DNA from: Ahaetulla prasina
Lineage: Eukaryota > Chordata > Lepidosauria > Squamata > Colubridae
Assembly (NCBI RefSeq): GCF_028640845.1
Contig: NC_080540.1
Coordinates: forward strand, 153,829,920-153,893,919
Reading direction: 5' to 3'
Length of the DNA: 64,000 nt
Below the pieces are notes generated by a model that was not told where the DNA came from, searched no databases, and saw nothing but the letters and a program-made list of their open reading frames with translations. A program made the position numbers and the translations under genes. Numbering within the stretch: the stretch's first letter is position 1; each line of letters opens with the position of its first letter. This document shows positions 30,814 to 43,000 of the stretch, one piece after another.

Positions 30814-31003
30814 TGTTATGTATTCATGTATGTACCTTTAAATATTTGGGCGGGAAATCAGCACGTTGCTGATTGGACGAAGCCGCCAGTAGAACTGTAT
30901 ATAAGGAGAGGTTTTTCCCCAGCTTGGTTGCTGGGTTCACCCTATATTAAAGAGCTGTTGTCACTACCCTGGTCTCCAGCCTCGTTACTTCCAGAACTTA
31001 ACA
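30814..31003 (+). repeat. Gypsy 5' LTR (+ copy)
   Basis: 190 bp, TG...CA. It contains an inverted CCAAT (gattgg, about 30870), a TATATAA box at 30898-30904 and an ATTAAA poly(A) signal at 30946-30951, the normal U3-R order. Confidence 0.9.
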
Positions 31004-31100
31004 CTGGCGACGAAGGTGGGATTTCGAGGCTAAGGAGAACCAGAACCGAGCTGAAGCACGATAGACCCGAACCCAGCGAATCAGGGCAGAAAACGCGGAA

Positions 31101-32009
31101 ATGGCCAGTTACACGCCGCCCGCGCCGTTTGACCCAGCCAGAGAGAAATGGGGAACGTATATGACCCGTTTCGAAAGCTTTCTAGAAGCCAACGAACTGC
31201 AAGGAGTTCCAGATAACCGCAAAAGGGCTTATTTCTTAAGCCACTGTGGTCCGGAGGTCATCGATATTGCGGAAGCCCTGGCAGAGCCAACGCCGATACA
31301 ATTGGTATCGTGGCCAACTCTGCAAACCTTACTAAAAAACCACTTCGCGCCAACGCCGTCCAAATACGTGCGGCGGTTTGAATTCGGAGAGCGAAGACAG
31401 ATGGAGGGCGAATCCATCGGTGACTACATGGCCGCCCTAAGGAAAGCGTCCAAGGACTGCGGATACCGAGACCTAGACGAGGTGCTGCTCGAGCAACTCA
31501 TCCGAGGGGTCAGAGACATCCGTTTGCGGCGACGGCTGCTAGCAAAGAGCAACCTGGCACACGCTCTGCACGAAGCCAGAGCACATGAAATGTCCACCCA
31601 AGCGGCGGAGACACTGCAAAAGCCTCTCCCACCAAAGGCGAGCACAAAGCCAACTCCAGTGCACCAGGAGGAGATTCAGACCGAATCCAACGGTGAAGAT
31701 GAGGAAGGGGTCTGCCGAACCGAGAATCGCGACAAAGAGGACCGAGACGAATGCGGAAGCTGCGGAGGTCAACACCAGCGCCAACGCTGCAAGTTTAAGG
31801 ACGCAACATGTCGGCGGTGCGGAAAGAAAGGGCACCTAGCTCAAGTCTGTCGAGCGGCCCAACCTTCCCGCCGAAAATTCAAATCGGCCAATCAGAGCGC
31901 GGGATCGGAAAGGCGACCCGCGATTGGCTCAAACAAGAAAGGCGCGAATTCGAACCAAATGACTGTAGTCATAGGCCCGAGTGGAGAAGAAGATCTTCAC
32001 CAAACCTAA
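31101..32009 (+). pseudogene. Gypsy gag (+ copy)
   Basis: 302 residues from ATG 31101 (MASYTPPAPFDPAREKW). Capsid-like region (FLEANELQGVPDNRKRAYFL, then RRFEFGERRQMEGESI) and a zinc knuckle CRRCGKKGHLAQVC. Compared with the reverse copy, it leaves frame near 31975, just before the protease, which continues in the frame starting at 31981. It could be a lesion or, less likely, a gag-pol frame change. Confidence 0.85.
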
Positions 32010-33159
32010 AATAGAGGGAGTAAGGTGCCGGCTCGAAGTGGACACCGGGTCAGCGATCACCATCATGTCGTGGGACACTTTGGCGAAGTCACTGCCATCA
32101 GTCGCGAAGCGCCACCTGCAAACTCAACGGCTACGGGTCCACGACTACCAGGGGAATCGAATCCCTGTTCGAGGGACCACCTCTGTCCGCGTCGAGTACG
32201 GACCTCACAAGAAAAACCTACCCATCACGATCGTCGAGGGGACTCTGCCTAGTTTGTTAGGACTAGACTGGTTTCGTGCACTGGGCATGGGAGTGACTGG
32301 CATCTACAGAAGTGACTGTAACCTGAAAGACATTCTCTTGAACGAGTTCGAAGATGTCTTCAAGGACTGCCTGGGCAAGTACAAGGGGACCCCTATTTCC
32401 TTCAACTTAGACCCCCAGGTAGCTCCCATTACGCTAAAGGTGAGGAGAGTGCCTTCTGCCCTCAAGCCAAATACTGACTTGGTGCTATATAGGCTCATAA
32501 GTCAGGGAATTTTGGTACCAGTCGATCACGCAAAGTGGGAGACACCAATCGTCACCCCAATAAAACCAGATGGGTCAATTAGAATTTTCGCTGACTACAA
32601 GGCGACGCTAAACAAAGCCTTACAGAAAAGCGCTTACCCGGTTCCCGTGGTGCAACACTTGCTGCACTCTTTGGGGCAAGGGCAGGTCTTTGCAAAGTTA
32701 GACTTAGCCCAAGCCTACCAACAACTGCCCGTAGACGACAACACAGCCGAAGCCCAAACGATTGTAACTCACAGGGGTGCATTCAAGTGTACCCGATTAC
32801 AATTTGGGGTGAGTGTAGCACCGGGGCTGTTCCAAAACTTAATGGAACGACTTCTGCAAGGGCTCCCAGGGGTAGTTCCCTACTTCGATGATGTCTTGAT
32901 ATCAGCGGAAAACGTAGAAGAATTGGGGGAGCGTTTGAGAAAGGTTCTGGGCATTTTCCGGACAGCCGGATTAAAGGTTAAAGTAAACAAATGCCAGATA
33001 GGGGTCGAATCCGTCGAATTCTTGGGCTACCGGATAGACAAGAAAGGAATCCACCCCACTGAGAGCAAGGTCAAGGCAATCAGAAAGGCTCCAGCGCCCA
33101 AAAACAAAGCAGAGCTACAGGCATTCCTGGGGCTAGTGAATTTTCTGTGGTCTTTTTAA
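31981..33159 (+). pseudogene. Gypsy protease-RT (+ copy)
   Basis: 392 residues. Aspartic protease (VDTGSAITIMSWDT), then LLGLDWF, the RT fingers (VDHAKWETPIVTP, RIFADYKATLNKAL), palm YFDDVLISAENVEEL and the thumb up to AELQAFLGLVNF, where the frame stops at 33159. The RT domain itself is uninterrupted here, unlike the reverse copy. Confidence 0.85.
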
Positions 33160-33299
33160 AAACAAAGCGACCGTCGCTGAACCGCTGCATAAGCTTTTAG
33201 GAAAAATACTGTTTGGTCTTGGGAAAGTCGGAGAACAGGGCTTTCAAGCAGTAAAAACCTGCTCTCGGCGATAGCCTGCTCATCCAATATCATAACTCA

Positions 33300-35168
33300 T
33301 TGCCCCTAGTGCTGGTTTGCGATGCCTCCCCTTACGGGGTGGGGGCTGTACTCAGCCACAGACTTCCAAACGGCACAGAAGCCCCTATAGCCTTCTACTC
33401 TAGAACAATGTCCTCCCCAGAGAGGAACTATAGCCAATTAGATAAGGAAGCGCTAGCAATTGTGTCAGGGGTAAAAAAATTCCACGAATATGTTTTTGGG
33501 CGAGACTTTGAAATTGTGACTGACCACAGACCGCTGTTAGGAATACTGGCTGGCGACCGCCCAACGCCTGTGGCACTTTCGCCACGTTTGACTCGATGGA
33601 CTATTTTCTTAGCCGCTTATTCTTACAAGCTACAGCATCGACCAGGAAAAGAAGTGGGGCATGCGGACGCATTAAGCAGATGCCCACTACCAGGGGCGAT
33701 CGAAGACCCCACTCCGGGAACGCCCATCCTGCTTATTGACTCTTTGGATTCTGGCCCAGTCACATCTAAGGAAGTGGCTCGGGCATCATACCGGGACATT
33801 ATGTTGAGGACTGTACTCGGTTGGGTACAAAGAGGGTGGCCCGCTGCGCCGGGCGAACGTTTTAAGGAATTTGTTAAAAAACGTGATGAGCTCTCGGCTC
33901 AAGGGGGGTGCCTGTTATGGGGCGATCGTGTGGTAATTCCGGATAAATTAAGGGGAAAGGTACTGGACCTCCTCCACGAGGGTCACCCAGGGATCGTAAG
34001 GATGAAGGGGCTAGCAAGAAGCTATGTGTGGTGGCCACTCATGGACGCAGAGATTGCTGAGAGGGTAGGGAAATGCCAGGCTTGCCAAGAGTCCAGACCT
34101 CTACCCCCAACGGCCCCAGTCAGGGAATGGGAAAAACCCCAAGGGCCCTGGTCAAGAATCCACATTGATTTTGCTGGCCCTTTCCATGGCCAAACCTTCC
34201 TAGTGGTTGTCGATGCATTCTCTAAATGGTTGGAGATCATACTCATGAAATCCACTACGGCCGAGGCAGTAATCGCAGCCCTGCGCCACCTATTCGCAAC
34301 CCACGGGTTGCCTGACACTCTGGTGTCCGACAACGGCCCGCAATTCACGGCAGCCCAGTTTGAGGAATACTTGGCAGAGGAGGGCATCCGACATGCCCTC
34401 TCTGCGCCTTTCCACCCTGCGTCGAATGGCCTTGCAGAGCGTTCCGTCCGGAGCGCTAAGGAGGCATTGTCCAGGCTCAAGCCAGGTGACTGGCAAACCA
34501 AGATAGACTTCTTTCTGGCCGTTCAGCACAGAACCCCAAGCACGGCTACAGGCAGAAGCCCAGCCGAATTATTGATGGGACGGAAACTCCGGTGCCCACT
34601 TGACCGTTTGAATCCCCATTACACGCCAGAGGGTTACAAGGGGGAACTAGAAAAAACGAGAGGAATGGGAATAGGCGACCGAGTGTGGGCCCGCAACTAT
34701 GGGGACGGCCCAAGTTGGCTCGCAGGGCAAATCATAAAAGCAACCGGTCCAAAGTCATACTTGGTCGAGTTACGAGACAACCGAGTATGGAGGCGCCACA
34801 TAGATCAGATAAGGAAACGAATAACGGAACAACCCGAGCCAAATGAAACAGATCATGACCACTCCTTATTTGAACCCACAGCTGACCATGACCCGGGGGA
34901 GGCGCAAGACTTAGCTGAGGTCCCGGAGGTCCAGCGACGCCATCAGGTTCCCGAGGGAAACGGCAGGGAAAATTACAAAAGTAATCCAAGGCCGGATGGC
35001 CAAGAAAAAGAGTCTGCAAGTAATCCAGGGCCCGATGGCCTAGAGAAAGAGCTGGGAGGAGAAAACAGCCCCTCCGACCAGCTCAAAACACCACCCAGGA
35101 CTGAACCGCGCAGGTCTGAAAGAATTAGGAGACGCCCAGGTTATTTGCGTGACTACGTCGAAAAATAA
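33300..35168 (+). pseudogene. Gypsy RNase H-integrase (+ copy)
   Basis: 622 residues with RNase H (CDASPYGVGAVLSHRL), the integrase HHCC region and the DDE core (HIDFAGPFHG, VSDNGPQFTAAQF, PFHPASNGLAERS), ending with a basic RRRPGYLRDYVEK tail. 33160-33299 links RT and RNase H in a broken frame. Confidence 0.85.
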
Positions 35169-35219
35169 CATGTAAATAATATGTAAATAGAAGGAAAGTG
35201 TTTTCTGGGAGGGGAGGAG

Positions 35220-35409
35220 TGTTATGTATTCATGTATGTACCTTTAAATATTTGGGCGGGAAATCAGCACGTTGCTGATTGGACGAAGCCGCCAGTAGAA
35301 CTGTATATAAGGAGAGGTTTTTCCCCAGCTTGGTTGCTGGGTTCACCCTATATTAAAGAGCTGTTGTCACTACCCTGGTCTCCAGCCTCGTTACTTCCAG
35401 AACTTAACA
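35220..35409 (+). repeat. Gypsy 3' LTR (+ copy)
   Basis: 190 bp and identical by eye to 30814-31003. It abuts the polypurine tract on the left and the GAAGA duplication on the right. Confidence 0.9.
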
Positions 35410-35414
35410 GAAGA

Positions 35415-36550
35415 AAAAAGAAAATTAAAGGGAGAAAGGGTGAAAAATATTAAGAAAGGGGATCTGGGAGAGGCTTAAAGAAAATGTTTAGGAGTAGAAG
35501 AAAAATATAAAAGGAAAGAAATTAATATAGAGCTAAAATCACTGTCTCTTTTTTATTTGTTTATGTTGGATAATATATGGAATGAGAAAAAAGTAAGTTG
35601 CTGATTAAGGGAAAAAATTCAAATATAGAAAGAATGGAAACCTCAGCAGAGGAAATTTGGAATGATAAGGTTTATAAATGAAGAAGATGGGAAATGAAGA
35701 TGTAAAAGGAAATAAAATTGAAATGTTAGTAAATGATGTATACTGCTAGAAGAAAATAATAAGTATTGAATTTTGAATAGAAATGTTAAGATAAGAGGTG
35801 GAAAGTTGTACCAACTGACTGTATGATATAACTGAAATAAGATGAAGACAATGCTAAGATCTAAAATATAGGAGAGGAGGTTTGGAAAATATGTGTAATA
35901 AATGAGAGAGCTGGGGATGTCTGAACATTAGATCTTGAAAGCAGGTACAGCAATGGAGAGAGGTAGGAGGAAAGAGAAAGTTGAAAGGGAAAAAGAGGGA
36001 GAGAGAAAGAAGGAAGGGAAGAGGAGAGATGGAAAGGGAAGTTAGTGTAGGAGAGAAGGTTAGATAGGGAGGAAGAAGGGAGGAGGAGGAGAAGGGAAAG
36101 GAAAGTAGAAAAGGAGGAGAAGAGTGGAAGAAAGGAGGTAAGAAAGGAAGGAGGAACAGGAGCATGAGGAGAGGAAGGAGAAGAAGAGATTGCTGTGAAA
36201 AGGAAGGGAGGAAAGGCAACCCTGAAAATATTTTAAATATAAAAATTAAAATAGTTAAATACAAAAAAAAAAGAATGAAAGGGAATGAATATGAACAAGA
36301 ATAGAGAAATTAGAAAATGAAGGGTGAAAATAGATGTGAATCAATAAAATATGCAAAGAAATATTAGGAAAGGAATAAAAAACTATGGGGGGGGAGAGAC
36401 ATTTTGTGGCTAAAATTGTAATTAAGAAAATTTTATTTGAACATTTTGAATTATTTACGATAAGAAAATGTAAATACTCTGTTCGTGAATTATGGTTGTG
36501 TGGAAGGGGGAAAATTAACAAACAATAAAAACGTGTATTAAAAAAAATGA
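35415..36550 (+). mobile_element. Possible L1-like element, right part (purine-rich, ends in A-run)
   Basis: Continuation of 30140-30813 after the gypsy insertion. Very A/G-rich with 'gggaggaagaagggaggagg' stretches. It ends 'caataaaaacgtgtatta' and an A-run at 36540-36547, which looks like a retroposon poly(A) end. No intact ORF; family assignment is weak. Confidence 0.35.
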
Positions 36551-36739
36551 TGGATCCCTATAACTCGGTCTCCTTCCTCCTCTGTTTCTTCGCCCATTCC
36601 ATTCAAATAAGTATTGCTTCACCAATTTCATGCCTATTAAAAAGATACAGGAAGATAACCGGCGTATAAATCGATTACTTCACGGGGATTAGAATCGCAT
36701 CCCGACAATTGGTAAATAACCGCAGGGAAGCGGATTAAA

Positions 36740-36949
36740 ACCTCTCTCCCTTTCTCTTCCTTTGGTCCAAAACTCGGACCGTTCACGTGTCGGCGAAGCC
36801 TGTCGGAGGCCGAGTTCCAAAAAGCTGCTGCGGGAGGGCGCGCGAACCACTTCCCTAGGCCTGCTTCAACGGCCTCGCCGGCTCCTTCCAGCCTCCTCCG
36901 CCCCGGGCGGCGAGCGGGAAAAGAGGCCGCCATTTTCTTTCTCGAGAGG
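36740..36949 (+). promoter_or_regulatory. CpG island promoter/5' UTR of gene 2 with YY1-like motif
   Basis: CpG-dense from about 36760 through 37230, surrounding exon 1. It contains 'cacgtg' near 36784-36789 and 'ggccgccatttt' at 36925-36936, matching the motif before the gene 1 start. No TATA box was seen. Confidence 0.6.
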
Positions 36950-37037
36950 ATGATTAACCGGAGTTCTCTATTTCCTTCCGTCATTTCCCTTTTTTCCCTG
37001 GCGCTGTTCTGCTCTTCCCTTGCGAGCGATGGAAACG
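36950..37037 (+). CDS. TMPRSS12: Gene 2 exon 1 (signal peptide)
   Basis: ATG with A at -3. It encodes a short polar start and the hydrophobic [16 protein letters not shown], then GT at 37038. 88 bp, phase 1, the same as gene 1 exon 1. The assignment to gene 2 rests on this match, the phase and position; the intron to exon 2 is 8.5 kb. Confidence 0.75.
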
Positions 37038-40000
37038 GTGAGGCGACCTTCTCCCGCCTTCGGTAGTGGGTTGGGCGGGCGCTTAGCCTAGGCAGGTTCG
37101 GCTCGTGGTAGTACGGGGCGAGGCCAGCGAGCAAGCCCGCAGGCCCCCCCCTGGAGCCTTGGGGAGGTGTGTAGGCGCCAAGCGCTCGCGGTCCGCTCCC
37201 GGCTCTTACTTTGCGGCATCTTTAACCGGCAAACCCAAATAGCCGGCTGGTTCATTTTAAGTGGATATACCGGTACGTTCAGGAGCATATTTTGGAAACT
37301 GGCTGGCTTTCTTTTTTAAACTTAAGTTGGGCCTTCATAGAATCGGAAGGCTGGAAGTAACCTCAGAATCTTCTAGTTCAACCCCCAGCCGAAGGAACAA
37401 GCCTTACCAGTCAAATGGTTGTCTGATCTGTTCTTGAAAATCTCCAGTGAAAAAGCATCCACAACTCCAGGAGGCAAGCTACTCTTCTGATTAATTCCTC
37501 TGTCAGAAAATTTCTCCTTACTTCTAGGCTGGATCTCTCTTTGACAGGTTCCACTCATTACTTCTTGTCCTGCCCCCTGGTACCCTATAGAATAAGTTAA
37601 TCCCCTCTTCTTCCTGACAGCCTCCTCAAGCACTGGAAGACAGCTATTATATTCCTCCCAACCCTTGGCTTCAATAGGCTAGATATGCCTAACTTCGTTT
37701 TATCTTTAAAAATACAAAAAATATATATCTTTTTTTATTCTTCTGTGCACACTTTCCAGGGTCTCAACATCGTTATTGTATCATGGTGAGCAGAACTGGA
37801 TCCAGTATTATTACACAAGTTATGCAGGTAGTCCTCGACTTATGACCATTGGCTTAGTGACTCTTTGCAGCACTGGAAAAATTGTCTTATAACCATTTTT
37901 CACATTTAAGTCTGTTGCAACATCCCCTTGGTCACTTGACCAAATTTTGGGCGCTTGGCAACTGGCTTGTATTTATAACGATTGCAGTTTCCCAGGGTTG
38001 TATGATCACTTTCTGACGAGCAAAGTGAATGGGGAGGCCAGGTTCATTTAACAACCATGTTACTAATTTAACAGCTGCAGTGATTCACTTAACAACTGTG
38101 ACAAGAAAGGCAAAAGCAAAGCTCACATAACAACTATCTTGCTTAGCAATAGAAATTTGGGGCTCTATTGTGGTCATAAGTCAAGGACTACATGTATATT
38201 AACGTTAGCTTGAGTGACAGATATAGCCCACTTTGGAATGCTCTCTGATTCTATACATGTCTTACCTCATTTTTCAATTTTTATATTAATAGTCTAGGCA
38301 AGTTAGGATTTTTGTCCTAATCTGTATATGTTTACATTACTTACACTAACACATTTTCCACTTTAATTATGATCACTGAAAGGATGGGAAATAATTTTGG
38401 AATTCTTAACCCAGGTGGTGTAGCCAGGAAATTTGATAATGTTGCTTCTCATTTAAGTTCTAAATTATTGCCAAATGTTTTTAAAAGATCAAGAAAACAA
38501 GCCCAGAGCAAAATGGGAGAGATATCCAATATAGTATGCTCTAAGCTCTGTTTGGGACACGGTGGCTCAGTGACTAAAACGCTGATCTTGTCGATCGAAA
38601 GGTCAGCAGTTCAGCAGTTTGAATCCCTAGTGCTGCATAATGGGGTGAGCTCCCCATTCTTCTGCCAACCTAGCAATTCATAAACACATAAAAAGTAGAA
38701 AATAGGAACCACCTTTGGTGGGAAGGTAACAGCGTTCCATGCGCCTTTGGCGTTTAGTCATGCCGGCCACATGGCCACAGAGCCGTCTTTGGGCAGCGCT
38801 GGCTCTTTGGCTTTGAAACAAAGATGAGCATCACCCCCTAGAGTCAGGAACGACTAGCACATATGGGTGAGGAGAATCTTTACCTTTACCTTTAAGCTCT
38901 GTTCTAAGAAAATTAGACATTCATGTAGTACCAATTGTTGCAAATTTAACAAAGAGAAGGAATTTAAAAGAACAGTTGGTTTTAGATAAATATAAAGATG
39001 GCCATGCAGAACCAAAAGCAAAGCAATCCATATAGCTAGTTATATTAGAACAGCATTATAAAGTATCACAAAAGAGTAGAAGCAATTACCCATATTTTTA
39101 TTAGGCAAAATATTAGAGGAAGGGAGGGAGGATTAGATGAAGCTGGCTCGATGCAGATGACTTGGAGTAGGTGCAGCAGCCCTTCCCTTCCCTTTAATTG
39201 CAAACTTGCAAGGAAACCTGTCCTCATAAAGGAAAATGAGAGTATTTGTGCAAAGGGAGAGGGGAATCCATCCACCCCTTCCTTTTCCTTTCAAATTTTG
39301 GCCGAATAGGTTGTAAAAAAACTGCTTTTAAAAGTAAAAAAAAGGATTGCATGCCACAGCTGATCACCCCCCTCCCCCCGTGCTGTTCCACTTGCCCCAT
39401 GTCTCCTTTTGGTGTGCACCTTGTATTTGGTGCGTGCTGCGCACTGTGCATGCACGTGCACAGAACGCATGCACACCCGGCAAACCAGTAGTAAACCGGT
39501 TCAGATTTCGCCACTGCTAATAAGTCAGATAAACCTGTGCCAGCCGAAATAAAAGTCGCCCTACAGCCATGTAAAGATTTCTCCCTTTAGTAGTTATTCT
39601 GAAGTATAATATTCTAAAGTCTACTGTTTTTCAAAAACAGTTGAATTATTGCAATGTTCTCCTACATGGGGCTACTCTTTAAGAGTTTTTGAAAGCTACA
39701 ATTGGTCCAGAATGCAGTGGCATGAACAGTTTGGAAGGCCCCTAGGCTGACACACGTAATAGCACTGTTATGTGTGCTGCAACTGGCTGACAATCTGCTT
39801 CTGGATGCTATTCAAGGTGTTGGTTTAAAGCCCTTTTTGGCACGTGTTCAGGATATCTGCAGAATCCTCTTTCCCCAATGGGATCGGCCCTCCCACTCAT
39901 GCTGGCAGAAGGGGCCTACTGTGGATCCCATCAGGCGAGGAATTTCGGCTGGTGGAATCCAGGACAAGAACCTTTATTGCTACAGCCTCACCCTCTGAGA

Positions 40001-43000
40001 AATCTTCACAGGAGGTGAGATCTGCCTCCTCTCTTTTAACCATCAGGTAAGCCTTAAAACTTGGCAGTGCCCGTTGGTTTGGAGTACTAAAGGAGAAGTT
40101 CTTGGCTGAAGGTGGTTGGTGCAGTCATACGAGAAGGCACCACCACCTTTCTGCTCCAAACCCAGGGTTTTTAGTTTGCTTCAATTTTTTGTCATTGTAA
40201 TCTTTTTTTACATTTATAATTGTTTTTATATTTACATATTTTATCACACTGTAAGCTGCTTTGCACCTCAAAGTGCAAAATTTGAGGCAGATAAATTAAA
40301 TAATACAAAGGAGTTTTACTTGGAACAGCTTACATCCTATGACGATATCTTTAACATCAGGGGGGGGCGGATTAATTTTCCAAAGAGCCGCATGCGAAAC
40401 TGGGACTGCTGAGGTTTCTTTCAACACCATCAAACATCAACATCTGCATATCTCAGATCTTTGGAAGGGACTTGATAGGTGGATAAAAATGCCAAATCTA
40501 GTCTGAACGTTTGGCTGACTATTGAAAAAACATAATATATTGAGAAGACAAGCAGAAACAGCAAATGCTATTTCTGCAAAGAAGCTAAAGTGGACTAGCT
40601 GGTTAGCTGTTACAAAAAAATTGAACTGATTAAGTACAAATAATGGCATGACAAAGTAGTAAGAATGGTGCATTGGAAGATTTGCAAGAAGTGCCATTTG
40701 TCTGTAAGCAAGAATTGATAGAACAGATATGCACCTGCTACATAACATCCCAGACTTAACAATTGTCGATAAGAAATAAAAATCTAGATAGCAGATATGG
40801 CTGAACCTGGTGGCAGCAGAATAGAAGAGAAAGAACTGGAGAAGGCAACAAAATATGAAGACCCACAAATAGAAATAGAATGACTGGCAAAGGAAAGCAA
40901 AGATAGTACCAAAAATAATAGGTGCTTTGGGTACAATCTGAAAAGAACTGAAGCACTACTTGAACACCAACAGCACTGACAAAATCATCAGTCAATTGAA
41001 GAAGCAGCTTTATTCAGAACAGCTTAGTTCCTGCGACAATATCTTTTAACACCGTCAAGCATCAATATCTGCCTATACCAGGTCTCTGGGAAGGACTCAG
41101 TAGGTGGATAAAAATGCAAAATTCAGTCTGAACATCTGGTTGACTGTGCGATGAATAATAAGAAAAAGTCTGGCCCTGTATAAACCTACGAAGATGAAAA
41201 TTATATATATATATATATATTTGTTTTCTGAGGTTTTCACGGGTGTTTGTATATAGGTCTTTGGTTGTTCGGGTTTTCTCCCGTGTAAAATTGGAAGTGT
41301 CTTGGCGACGTTTCGACGAAGTCTCATTCGTCATCTTCAGGCTTCAGCTTCGTGCTTCTGGGAGCAATGTGTGATCGCAGCTGTTTCTTCCTTTTAACTG
41401 CTAGTGGGGGTTTGAACTGATTGGGTGGGAGCTTGGCTGTGCTCTGATTGGATGGGTTTTTTTCTGTGCTCTGATTGGCTGGGGGTGTGTCCTGTGTTGG
41501 TGGGGGCTTGGTTGTGCTCAGTCTAGTCTGTGCTGCAGGGGGATTTGAGCTGGTGAGCTGTATAGCTGTTGTTTGGCTTTGTGGTCGTGCTACATCTTCA
41601 TAGTGGGTGTCAGTCTGCTGCATGAATGGATTGGAGGGGTTTGAAATGGCTAATGTTGCAGCTGCGGTCTGGCTTCTGGTCCTTGGTCGTGCTTCATGAT
41701 CAGTGTGGGTTTGGGTCTGCTTTCTGGGTGGATGTGCGGTGGTGACATCCTGTGTGGACCTTGTGAGTGTGGGTCTGGTGTCATTCCTCGTGTTAGGGAC
41801 TCGTTTGTCAATAAGGGCGGGTTTCCAAATGGCTGGTAGGCGGGAGGTGTCATCTCGTTTGTTCATGCTGTGTGGGCGTTTTTCTATCTCAATGGCTTCT
41901 CTGATTATTCTGTTGTTAAAGTGTTCAGATATATATATATATATATCTTCGTAGTTCGTAGGTTTTCACGGGTATAGGTATGTAGGTCTTGGCGTATTTG
42001 GGTCTTTTCCCGTGTAAGGTCGAGAGTATCTTGGCGACGTTTTGATGAGGTCTCACTCATTATCTTCATATACACACACACACATAATATATAAGGTATA
42101 TTTAAGCAAGTGTACAAAGTTACAATGGCACTGAAAAATGAGATTTCTTTGAAGTTGCAGCTCTCACAGCATCTTCATAGTCATATCACAATTTGAGTGC
42201 TTGGCTACTGGCTTATGTTTATAGTGGTCACAGTGTCCCACAGTCACATCACCAAAAACCAGCTTCTGGTGGTCAATGGGAAAGTGGGCTGGAAGTTGCA
42301 AGTCATGTTAGTCATGTGGTCATGTTAGTCAGAATTGAATAGAGTTGGAAGGGACCTTGGAGGTCATCTAGTCTTCTAGACCAATCTTCTAGGTCTAGTC
42401 TTCTAGACCAATCCCTTGCACCATTTCAGACAAATGGCTGTCTGGTCTCTTCTTAAAAATCCCAGTGATGAAACACCTACAACTTCTGAAGGCAAGCTGT
42501 TCCACTGATTAATTGTTCTCAGTTACGAATACTGCTATCATGTCCCCCCTAGTTCTTCTTTTCTCTACACAAGCCATACAGAATTCCTGCAACTGCTCTT
42601 CATACGTTCTCGCACTTAATGGCCTTCAGTGGTTTGCTTAACCAAAAATTAATCCAAAGACCCAGAAGTTGTTCGTTCTGATACAGAAAAACCAAAGTTT
42701 CTTTTTCAGTAGTTTCAGAGCACCCACAGTTTTTTTGCTGCTTGTGATGTTCCATGAAAGCATTAGCAATAAGTTGTCCTGCTATACAAACCAAGTAATT
42801 TTTTCTGCAGAATAAATGACTTAACGAGGCCTTTTTTGTTAATTTCTGTGAACAGCTTTTATTCTATCCTGAAAACAAGTATTTTTTTAAAATGAAAATT
42901 TATTTATTTATTTATTTATTATTTAAATTTCTATACCGCCCTTCTCCCGAAGGACTCAGGGCGGTTCACAGCCAAATAAAATACACAATAATGTTACAAT

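Larger units (their letters stand above)
30814..35409 (+). mobile_element. Ty3/gypsy LTR retrotransposon, + strand, 4,596 bp
   Basis: LTRs of 190 bp at 30814-31003 and 35220-35409 are identical by eye and flanked by GAAGA duplications (30809-30813, 35410-35414). A primer-site-like tggcgacgaagg lies at 31005, and a polypurine tract (gggaggggaggag) at 35207-35219. Gag, protease, RT, RNase H and integrase follow in order, in three frames. It belongs to the same family as the reverse copy but carries different LTRs, so it is a separate insertion, not a duplication. Confidence 0.95.

Noticed and set aside
30526..31164. 212-residue Lys-rich frame entering the gypsy LTR
   Set aside because: It joins purine-rich repeat sequence to a later LTR insertion, so it cannot be an ancestral protein.
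36637..37134. 165-residue reverse-strand open frame over the gene 2 CpG island
   Set aside because: It covers the promoter and exon 1 of gene 2, with no recognisable motif; CpG islands commonly lack stop codons by composition.
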